This document shows positions 1-6,547 of a stretch of DNA of 64,000 nucleotides, piece after piece. A program made the translations under genes and the position numbers. The DNA is from Labilibaculum sp. DW002. GTDB lineage: Bacteria; Bacteroidota; Bacteroidia; Bacteroidales; Marinifilaceae. Below the pieces are notes generated by a model, which ran no database searches, was not told the DNA's origin, and saw only the letters and a list, made by a program, of their open reading frames with translations. The stretch covers positions 1-64,000 of the forward strand of contig NZ_JAKJSC010000001.1 in the NCBI RefSeq assembly GCF_029029525.1, written 5' to 3'. Each line of letters begins with the position of its first letter. Within the stretch, counting starts at the first letter, position 1.

Positions 1-101
1 GTAGGTAATTTTAAAAAATATCTTGCAATTTATTAGAATATGTAAGATGGAAAATGATTGGTAACTATCTTGTATTAATTAAATATATTGTGAATTAAAG
101 T

Positions 102-662
102 ATGATTAAAAACTACAGGGAAGGTGTAATGCCAAATAGATTTCTAATTCTATTTCAGGTGATTATTACAATTTTGATAGCATATATTATTGATCAATAT
201 TGGATTTTAACATTTGTTGTACTGTATTTTTTCCCTCCAAGAAAGATTGATTTAATTAAATTAGATAATGAGAAAAAAATGATTGTTCATTACAATTTTA
301 AATGGATAAAAAAAAGAGAAGTTTCTAGATCAAATGTACCAATTGATATTAAAAATATTCTTGTAAAAACTTACTATTCAAATATTCGTTATTACCCAGA
401 TGCAAGAAATCCTACTCCTTCTTATAAGAGTATAGTTTCTTATTGTAAGATTTACTTTTTTAAAATCGACAAAACAATTGTTGATATTAACATTGAAAAA
501 ATTAAAAATCACGAAGATGCAATTTTAATAGCTCAATATCTATGTGATGAGTTAAAATTGCCTTTGTATGAAAATGAAGAAGAATACATAGATCTGTATG
601 AAATTGATAAGGAGATTTATGAAAAAACAGGAAAAGATGCTTGGAATAGATTAAATTTTTGA
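102..662 (+). CDS. Hypothetical membrane-anchored protein
   Basis: I do not recognise this 186-residue protein. Residues 12-45 are strongly hydrophobic and could form one or two closely spaced membrane helices, ending in a Phe-Phe-Pro-Pro turn. The remainder is soluble, rich in Lys, Ile and Tyr, with an acidic stretch (NEEEYIDLYEID) near the C-terminus. The layout (membrane hairpin, then a beta-rich part) resembles small PH-like membrane proteins, but that is only a resemblance. An alternative start is the ATG at 129, which has an AAGG four bases upstream and would begin directly before the hydrophobic segment. No partner gene is obvious; the CPBP gene downstream is separated by a palindrome-rich stretch. 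Confidence 0.6.
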   Translation: MIKNYREGVMPNRFLILFQVIITILIAYIIDQYWILTFVVLYFFPPRKIDLIKLDNEKKMIVHYNFKWIKKREVSRSNVPIDIKNILVKTYYSNIRYYPDARNPTPSYKSIVSYCKIYFFKIDKTIVDINIEKIKNHEDAILIAQYLCDELKLPLYENEEEYIDLYEIDKEIYEKTGKDAWNRLNF

Positions 663-700
663 AGGTTCAATAATTAACATATCATAAGCAATAATAAAAC

Positions 701-835
701 TACCTGTAACAAAAGTTAAAATTAATGGGCGGTGACGCTCAACTTGATAATGTAACAAAAACTTTAAACGCAAGCGGCTTTGATAAGGCGGTAGTTGTAA
801 TTCGCCCTCAAATTTCAGCAAGACCGTTAAAAAAT
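701..835. other. Palindrome-rich junction before the CPBP gene
   Basis: This stretch is richer in GC than its surroundings. TGTAACAAAA followed by a TTAAA-type end occurs at 705-720 and again at 751-767. From 767 to 828 the sequence opens with AACG and closes with CGTT, with GCGG and GGCGG/CGCC segments between, so an imperfect hairpin of about 60 bases can form. It is open in the frame of the downstream protease, but the 41 residues it would encode look nothing like a CPBP N-terminus, so I read it as non-coding. It resembles recombination or cassette junctions in general shape only. Confidence 0.35.
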
Positions 836-847
836 AACAATCAAAGA

Positions 848-1570
848 ATGATATTAGTAAAGATGAAAAATGGTGAATTGAAAAATAATGAACGAATAGT
901 TTATGGACTTATAATCACAATAGTAGTATTTGCAATAGCTGTATTTTCTGGGAGTAATATACATTTGAATATTGACTTTTTTCCTTCTTCATTTTTGACC
1001 CATTCCTTGATGTTGATTCTTTCAATTATTTTGATTTATAGTTTGAGAAAATATGTGAATTATAAGATTGAAGTGCCACAATTCAAAAAAATATTGAAAC
1101 CTTTATTGTTTGGACTATTAGCGGCGATAATTGTTAATATTTTAATGACAGTTATAATAAAAATATTAGGAGGTACAGTTGAAGCACACTCTGCATTAGC
1201 TAAAATGACCCCATTACAGATTTTTGTTTTTGTATGTATTTATGCAAGTATAGCAGAAGAAATATTGTTTCGTGGCTTTCTTATGAATATACTAAAACCA
1301 TTAAAAATAAAGGGAATAAAAATTTTCAAAAGAAATATTAGTATTCCTGTAATTATTAGTGCCGTTGCTTTTGGATTGGCTCATTTAATAGTAATTACAA
1401 CTGGAGCAGGTGGATTTCTTTTATTAAGAATAGTTGTTTTTACAACAATTCTAGGGTTGATAGCAGGTTATTATCAAGAAAAATATGATAATAATGCATA
1501 TGCAATTGTTGTTCATATGGCAGGAAATTTAATGGCTGTAATAGGAGCATTATTAATGAATTTAAATTAG
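848..1570 (+). CDS. CPBP family intramembrane metalloprotease
   Basis: A polytopic membrane protein of about 241 residues with the three motifs of the CPBP (CaaX protease and bacteriocin-processing, ABI) family: EEILFRG (EExxxR), FGLAHL (FxxxH) and HMAGN (HxxxN), lying in successive hydrophobic helices. These Glu and His residues form the metal site of the family. Members cleave or process prenylated or small peptides, or act in bacteriocin self-immunity; the substrate here cannot be told. The frame is open upstream to an ATG at 725, but I chose the ATG at 848, which follows an A-rich leader and removes an unrelated 41-residue extension; the ATG at 863 is also possible. It sits alone between two gene-poor stretches, as accessory genes often do. 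Confidence 0.8.
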   Translation: MILVKMKNGELKNNERIVYGLIITIVVFAIAVFSGSNIHLNIDFFPSSFLTHSLMLILSIILIYSLRKYVNYKIEVPQFKKILKPLLFGLLAAIIVNILMTVIIKILGGTVEAHSALAKMTPLQIFVFVCIYASIAEEILFRGFLMNILKPLKIKGIKIFKRNISIPVIISAVAFGLAHLIVITTGAGGFLLLRIVVFTTILGLIAGYYQEKYDNNAYAIVVHMAGNLMAVIGALLMNLN

Positions 1571-2200
1571 ACTCAACAACCATAAAATACAAACCGCCTC
1601 AGTAAATTGGGGCGCTTGTTGTTTGTAAGCTATTCAACGAGGATGATCTATTCATTTCTCCCGTAAAAAGATACTTCAACAAGCATTTCTTTACTGTTTT
1701 CACGATGAATTAATAGCTTCGCAGGTCTGTTTATTCAATTTCAGCCTTCGATGATGCGTATAACAAGGCTGTTTACTCCAATTTTCTCGTGAATTTGGCT
1801 TTCCATTCCTGTAAAATGAAAATCCGCCCCTTGTTTTTGCCATCGCAGATGTGTTTTTCACTATAACCACCCTTGTTTTCAAGTTTACACATCCGACAAA
1901 GGGACAACTAAGCTTAGTTGGTGTATAAACATACCTGTCAATGGCAAATTCAAGCAAGATTTTGACAACTGCAGCCTTGTCGAAGACCTTTTTCACATGT
2001 GAATTTGGCAGTGTAGCTGTGTTGGACTAAAAATCAGCCTTCGTTTTCAGATTACGGATTCTTTTTTGAATAGGTGAGATCTTTATTACTAGATGAGAGC
2101 TAATCAATTGTTGTAAATGTGTTAATCTACGAGAGGTATATTATTTCAAATGATTAAAAAATAGGAATGACTCAGGAAGAATATCTGAATTAGAGGTAAA
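1571..2200. other. Gene-poor stretch of 630 bp
   Basis: After the possible terminator I see no credible gene. A 98-codon reading frame on the minus strand (1700-1996) has a composition unlike the neighbours (many Lys, Arg, Asn and Cys, no domain) and is probably spurious. The sequence is locally richer in GC than the flanks. It could be decayed accessory DNA associated with the CPBP insertion. The last 40 bases carry the leader of the RNase H gene. Confidence 0.4.
1592..1624 (+). terminator. Possible terminator of the CPBP gene
   Basis: An imperfect stem pairs ACAAACCGCCTC with GGGGCGCTTGT around an AGTAAATT loop, about 20 bases after the stop codon. The following T-run is weak (TGTTTG), so this is only a moderate call. 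Confidence 0.35.
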
Positions 2201-3007
2201 TTGCAATATAAAATCACTAGCAGATTGAAAGCAATAAAAATAAAAGTTCAGATTCAGACGATTAAAAAGCAGGAAATAGAATGTATACTTTCAGATGAAA
2301 AGGAAAGTATTCGTTTGATTTATTTCCCTGTGGAAAGGAATATTGTTTATTTCGAGGATTCTCATCTGGTAAAAGTAGTTCGTAAAATCGAGTTTCAGTT
2401 CGAGAAGGTGATCCGCTCGGCTATTCAAGGTAATTTAAGGCTTGGGCAAACGATTAATTGTGTTTTTTTTGATGGTTTTAATTTTCTAAAAGAAGCTGAT
2501 TATCAAAATTATATTAGAGTTGATCGGCGTACCGAAAAGTTGAAAATTACCACTAGTAAAACGGAGATGGAAGACACTCATAAAATTTACGCCGATGGAT
2601 CGTATATGAGTGAGTTAAAGCAGTCGGGTTATGGTGGTTTTATCGAAACTCCTGATGGGGAGCAAAAAATATATCATCAGTCTTTTAAGCAGGGAAGTAG
2701 CAATATGATGGAATTATTGGCTGTCCTGGAAGGAGTAGAGCATCTCGAATCGATTGAAAAAATACAAGTAAATACCGATAGTCGCTTTGTAATTCGTGGA
2801 CTGGTGCAGTGGATTCATTTCTGGCAGCACAACAATTGGCAAACTGCTTTTGGTAGTGAGGTGAAATTTGCAAAATATTGGCAAAAAATAAATCGCCTTT
2901 GCGAAGGAAAATTGATGGAGTTTAAATGGATAAAAGGGCATTCAGGAAATGCGAAGCAAGATTTTTGCCATTGGTTGGCCAGAGAATCTACTAATGGTCA
3001 AAAATAA
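2201..3007 (+). CDS. RNase H domain protein with an extra N-terminal domain
   Basis: The C-terminal half (residues 127-268) is a type 1 RNase H fold, which cleaves RNA in RNA-DNA hybrids with two metal ions. Visible residues are Asp132 (YADGSY), Glu171 (MMELLAV), Asp193 (NTDSRF) and His247 (KGHSG). The fourth carboxylate of the E. coli enzyme (Asp134) is replaced by His257 (FCHWLARE). Residues 1-125 form a separate, Ile/Lys/Glu-rich domain that I do not recognise; it is not the classical Caulimovirus-type hybrid-binding domain. Translation most likely starts at the TTG at 2201, because an in-frame TAA lies directly before it and no ATG occurs before residue 123; AGAGG lies four bases upstream. 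The gene is monocistronic. Activity is likely but not certain given the His substitution. Confidence 0.85.
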   Translation: MQYKITSRLKAIKIKVQIQTIKKQEIECILSDEKESIRLIYFPVERNIVYFEDSHLVKVVRKIEFQFEKVIRSAIQGNLRLGQTINCVFFDGFNFLKEADYQNYIRVDRRTEKLKITTSKTEMEDTHKIYADGSYMSELKQSGYGGFIETPDGEQKIYHQSFKQGSSNMMELLAVLEGVEHLESIEKIQVNTDSRFVIRGLVQWIHFWQHNNWQTAFGSEVKFAKYWQKINRLCEGKLMEFKWIKGHSGNAKQDFCHWLARESTNGQK

Positions 3008-3130
3008 ACGAATATCAATCTCAAACATTTTCTCTTGAAACCCTTTCAGATTAGTACTTGTGACAAAAAAAGCTGTAGTTTTGCAATTCTCACTTAAGGT
3101 GGGAGCATCAACCAGCATAAAATAATAACA

Positions 3131-3556
3131 ATGAATATAAAAATAGTCGATTACGGAATTTGTAAAGCGATAGGAGAAACGAAGAAAGACATTGTTCGGG
3201 CTAGTGCAACAGGATACTATTTGCATTCTGATGATATGGAGTTTGTAGAAAAAACTGATCTTATTCATCCTAAGCTAGGATTGAGTTTTGGAATAAGCTA
3301 TCAGTTCGAACAGGATTCGGAAGAGGCAGAATTGGTTGATTATGTGTGCAGAATAAGACATCCTAAGTTGGTTAATCCAATAACAAAGGAACAATTTACT
3401 GAATGCTCAGAGGAAAAAGATTGTTATACTGATGAGTTAGGCTATGACTTCTACACGTTTGCATTAGACTGGGAAATGCAGCTGGGAGAATGGGTGTTCG
3501 AAATCATCCATGATGATAAGATCATGTGTAGCCAGATATTTACGCTAAAAAAATAA
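3131..3556 (+). CDS. DUF3859 domain protein
   Basis: A 141-residue cytosolic protein that matches the DUF3859 pattern from start to end: a VDYGI opening, the central HPKLGLSFG segment, HPKLVNPIT, then DWEMQLGEWVFEI and a closing QIFTLKK strand. It should form a single immunoglobulin-like or beta-sandwich domain; no function is established for the family. There is no signal peptide. The gene converges on purU, with two hairpins in the gap. Family call is firm, role unknown. Confidence 0.8.
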   Translation: MNIKIVDYGICKAIGETKKDIVRASATGYYLHSDDMEFVEKTDLIHPKLGLSFGISYQFEQDSEEAELVDYVCRIRHPKLVNPITKEQFTECSEEKDCYTDELGYDFYTFALDWEMQLGEWVFEIIHDDKIMCSQIFTLKK

Positions 3557-3561
3557 TTTTT

Positions 3562-3593
3562 ATTGGGGCTCCCACTTGAGTGGGATTCCCAAT
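3562..3593. terminator. Hairpin 1 between DUF3859 gene and purU
   Basis: ATTGGG...CCCAAT encloses CCCACT...AGTGGG. It lies directly after the DUF3859 stop codon and can serve both converging genes. Confidence 0.6.
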
Positions 3594-3605
3594 AAATAGA
3601 CTTTA

Positions 3606-3636
3606 TTGGTACCCTCGCTGCGAGTGAGAACACCAA
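3606..3636. terminator. Hairpin 2 between DUF3859 gene and purU
   Basis: TTGGT...ACCAA encloses CTCGC-T-GCGAG. It follows the purU stop codon on the minus strand. It begins with the same TTTATTGG as hairpin 1, so the two look like related copies. Confidence 0.5.
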
Positions 3637-3649
3637 GTTATGGTATAAA

Positions 3650-4510
3650 TTAAAAAACAATCGTTCTGGTTCCATCAACAATAATTCGGTGTTCTGCTTT
3701 GTAGGCAAGAGCACGAGCCAGTACGATACGCTCCAAATCACGACCTTTACGGATTAAATCTTTAATGGTGTCCTTGTGGGTAATACGCATAATATCTTGC
3801 TCAATAATTGGCCCTTCGTCCAAATCTTCAGTAACAAAGTGGCTGGTAGCTCCAATCATTTTAACACCACGTTCATAGGCTTGCTTGTATGGGTTTCCAC
3901 CAACAAATCCGGGTAAAAAGGAATGGTGTATGTTGATGATTTTATTTTTGAATGCATCAATAAAAGTAGGCGATAAAACCTGCATGTAACGAGCCAAAAC
4001 TACCAAATCGATATTGTGTTCTTTCAGTAAGGCAATTTCCTTGGCTTCCTGTTCAGCTTTTGTATCCTTCGTAATTGGAAACACATGATAAGGAATGCCG
4101 TGAGCATCTGCAATTGGTTTTAGGTCCGGATGATTCGATACAATCAAAGGAATCTCAATGTCGTATTCGTTCATATTGTAACGCCACATAATTTCCTGCA
4201 GGCAATGGTCGTATTTCGAAACGAAAATGGCTACACGTTGCTTTTGGTTCGAAAATTCGATTCGCCAGTGTGCATTAAACTCCTTTGCTAGCGGTTCAAA
4301 AGCCTCGTGAAGTTTGGAAGCTGGCACTGTCGAATTAGACATGTTCCATGCTATTCGTAAGGAGAAAAACTGCTGATTTTGGTTTACATGCTCATCTAAA
4401 TCGATGATATTGCCGCCTATTTCATATATGAATTGAGTTATTTTTGCTACAATCCCATTTTGATCGGGACAAGTGAAGAGTAAAAAGGCATTTACATTGT
4501 TTTCAGACAT
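3650..4510 (-). CDS. purU: Formyltetrahydrofolate deformylase PurU
   Basis: A 286-residue enzyme that hydrolyses 10-formyl-THF to formate and THF, balancing the one-carbon pool and feeding formate to purine synthesis. The N-terminal 85 residues are an ACT domain (FTCPDQNGIVAKI) as in the family. The C-terminal part is a formyl-transferase fold with the catalytic segment NIHHSFLPGF (Asn193, His195) and the partner Asp231 in DLDEGPI. Length is typical for PurU. The start ATG follows a small hairpin (4524-4542). It stands alone between convergent DUF3859 and the phosphofructokinase gene, with over 400 bp upstream. Confidence 0.95.
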   Translation of the reverse strand: MSENNVNAFLLFTCPDQNGIVAKITQFIYEIGGNIIDLDEHVNQNQQFFSLRIAWNMSNSTVPASKLHEAFEPLAKEFNAHWRIEFSNQKQRVAIFVSKYDHCLQEIMWRYNMNEYDIEIPLIVSNHPDLKPIADAHGIPYHVFPITKDTKAEQEAKEIALLKEHNIDLVVLARYMQVLSPTFIDAFKNKIINIHHSFLPGFVGGNPYKQAYERGVKMIGATSHFVTEDLDEGPIIEQDIMRITHKDTIKDLIRKGRDLERIVLARALAYKAEHRIIVDGTRTIVF

Positions 4511-4943
4511 AATTGTACTATTAATCGGAGCTTACGCCCGATGGTTAATCTTAATTAATAGTTGAAAAAGTAAAGCTAACGAAATGTCCGTTATTGATAG
4601 GTGTGTAGTGCAAAATTAGAAATTTTGAACAATTATTAATTATTAATTTTGAATTATTAATTGAAAAAGGAGAAGATTGTTTCAAATGTGATACCATTTT
4701 TTTAGTTGTGTGAAAATTAATCACGCCCTAAACGTTTATGAAAATAACGTTTACATTATTTAGATGATATTATAATGTATTGTTTAAATTACTGGTTGAG
4801 TGGCATCTATTTTGGACGAGATATTCGATGGATTTGTAGGTTACAACAAACCCAGGATGATAGTAGCTTTGCTCCATTACCCTGGGTTGTAAAAATTTGA
4901 ACCTTTTGGGCTCATTTATATTGTTATTCTTGAAATTGCATAT
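4511..4943. other. Leader of purU and 3' region of pfk, 433 bp
   Basis: No gene seen. The part near purU holds a possible -7 element (CAAAATTA on the plus strand at 4611-4618, TAATTTTG on the minus) without a clear -33 partner, and a short inverted repeat ATCGG...CCGAT at 4524-4542. Around 4630-4665 the sequence is a simple AATTATT-type repeat. At 4841-4892 there is a longer inverted repeat described separately. Confidence 0.5.
4841..4892 (-). terminator. Stem-loop downstream of phosphofructokinase gene
   Basis: TTACAACAAACCCAGG pairs with CCTGGGTTGTAA: twelve base pairs with a three-base bulge and a loop of about 23 bases. It lies 50 bases after the pfk stop on the minus strand. The trailing T-run is absent, so it could be a structured 3' element rather than a classical terminator. 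Confidence 0.45.
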
Positions 4944-6164
4944 CTACTCCCAATTCAATATTTTTTTGAATAAGTAGTTTTCTGCATCAGGAAGATAAGC
5001 TCTGGCTGCTTCCAAATCTTCTTCACATAGATAATGAAGATTATTATTCATTACTGTTTCAACCTTTTCGCTGTTAACATCAACCAAGCGAGGTTTTACT
5101 TTTCCATTCTCATCTTCAACATCTTTAAGAAACAGAGGAGAAGCATCACCTTTAGGATCAACAGTAATCATGCATTTCGATTTACCATCCTTAAATAGCT
5201 TATATACACCATTTCCTAACATAGTACATAAGTCCAAATCATAAGCTACAGGAGGGCAACAACGTAATCCAAAACCTAATTCAACCGGACGAGTTCCAAT
5301 ACCCAGATCGTATGATTTAATCTTACGCTGAATAAACATATTGAATACGTGCGATTTACTTACATTGAATAACTCCGGGTGACCATGCGCATCGTAAGTA
5401 AAGTTGATACCTGTACTCTTAATTTCTTCAGTATCCATAAAGTGAAAAACACCCTCGCTAATAATAGCAGCACCATAATTTAATCCTAGAATACGACGCT
5501 TGATAATTGAAGAAATAACCAAATTGGCAATTTTCTCAGCTGAGATATCTGTTTTATTAAACATCTCAGGGATGATAATCATTGGGAAATGAGCCGAAGC
5601 ACCAATACCGAAAGCCAAATGACCGGCTTCACGTCCCATTGCTGATAATACAAACCAGTTTTGTGATGTACGAGCATCTTCATAAACAGTTGTAGCTATT
5701 CGTACACCTTCATTTTTTGCGGAATGAAATCCAAATGTAGGAGAGCCTACAGGTAAAGGAAGATCATTATCAATCGTTTTAGGTACATGAATGTTTGAAA
5801 TCGAAACTTGATTATCTTCAAGATATTTAGAAATACGATTTGCAGTAGATGCTGTATCGTCTCCACCAATGGTTACCAAAAGCTTTACATTATTCTTTAC
5901 AAAGAAATTGGTGTTGAAATCAGTATCTTTTGGCTTGAAACGACTCATCTTAAGAGAAGATCCACCTTTACTAAAAATACCATCAAGAAATGGGAAATCT
6001 AAATCTTGTGTTTCAGGCTTCTCTGAAAAAAGACCTTTGTACCCCTCGTGCATTCCAATTACACGATAACCATTCTTTAGAAATACTTTTCCTACACTAC
6101 TTATTACTGTGTTAATGCCTGGAGCCGGGCCACCGCCACACAATATTACGACTGAATCTTTCAT
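4944..6164 (-). CDS. Diphosphate-type 6-phosphofructokinase
   Basis: A 406-residue member of the PfkA family, which phosphorylates fructose 6-phosphate in glycolysis. The phosphate-donor site reads GGDDT (residues 100-104), where ATP enzymes have GGDGS/T. The substrate loop reads PKTIDND (128-134) with the Lys typical of diphosphate-dependent enzymes; ATP enzymes have PGTIDND. From these two sites I infer use of diphosphate and reversibility. GGGPAPGIN near the N-terminus and MGREAGHLA (fructose-phosphate contact) also fit. Length is near that of the group of single-chain bacterial PPi enzymes. It has its own promoter (TTTG-N18-TATCTTTG upstream) and a downstream stem-loop, so it is transcribed alone. 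Confidence 0.88.
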   Translation of the reverse strand: MKDSVVILCGGGPAPGINTVISSVGKVFLKNGYRVIGMHEGYKGLFSEKPETQDLDFPFLDGIFSKGGSSLKMSRFKPKDTDFNTNFFVKNNVKLLVTIGGDDTASTANRISKYLEDNQVSISNIHVPKTIDNDLPLPVGSPTFGFHSAKNEGVRIATTVYEDARTSQNWFVLSAMGREAGHLAFGIGASAHFPMIIIPEMFNKTDISAEKIANLVISSIIKRRILGLNYGAAIISEGVFHFMDTEEIKSTGINFTYDAHGHPELFNVSKSHVFNMFIQRKIKSYDLGIGTRPVELGFGLRCCPPVAYDLDLCTMLGNGVYKLFKDGKSKCMITVDPKGDASPLFLKDVEDENGKVKPRLVDVNSEKVETVMNNNLHYLCEEDLEAARAYLPDAENYLFKKILNWE

Positions 6165-6547
6165 TGGATAAATTGGTGTTTATTTTTTTAAAGATTGGGC
6201 AAAGATAAATGATTTTTTGCTGCATCAAAATGGATAGCTTGCTGTTGTTTGGCTTAAATAGGTTTTGATGTGCGAAGAATACTATTGCAGCTATCCTTGC
6301 GTTAAGGATTGTAGTGAAAACCCCACAACAAAGCTTGAGCGTAGCGAAAGACTGCAGTGAGGAGTTGTAACGGAAAGCCTGACCTGTGTGTGGTTTTTAG
6401 CGGAGGGAAGGGAACGCCCAATTTTTGTTTGTCAATTATTTGGTCGAAAATAATATTTTGTAAACTGCGTGCTTTGTTTTAAATTTATAGGGACACCACT
6501 TCCTTAATACTCTTCAATAATGTTTTACTAACTTTTAAATCACAATT
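6165..6547. other. Divergent intergenic region, 383 bp
   Basis: Holds the pfk promoter at the left and, from about 6300 to 6420, a GC-richer stretch with an imperfect stem (AAAACCCCACAACA near 6318 against TGTGTGTGGTTTTT near 6386). That stretch resembles short non-coding sequences I remember as dispersed in Bacteroidota intergenic regions; this is recollection, not a search. I see no gene. Confidence 0.4.
6200..6229 (-). promoter_or_regulatory. Promoter of phosphofructokinase gene
   Basis: On the minus strand TTTG (6229-6226), an 18-base spacer and TATCTTTG (6207-6200) match the Bacteroidota consensus TTTG-N19-TAnnTTTG. The start codon lies 36 bases further on. Confidence 0.7.

Noticed and set aside
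725-847. In-frame 41-residue extension of the CPBP protease
   Set aside because: Encoded by palindrome-rich DNA, no similarity to CPBP N-termini; an A-rich leader precedes the ATG at 848.
1700-1996. 98-codon minus-strand frame in the gene-poor stretch
   Set aside because: Composition unlike any neighbour, no domain, no start context; treated as spurious.
4630-4665. AATTATT-type short tandem repeat
   Set aside because: Simple AT-rich sequence, too short and imperfect to mean more than low complexity.
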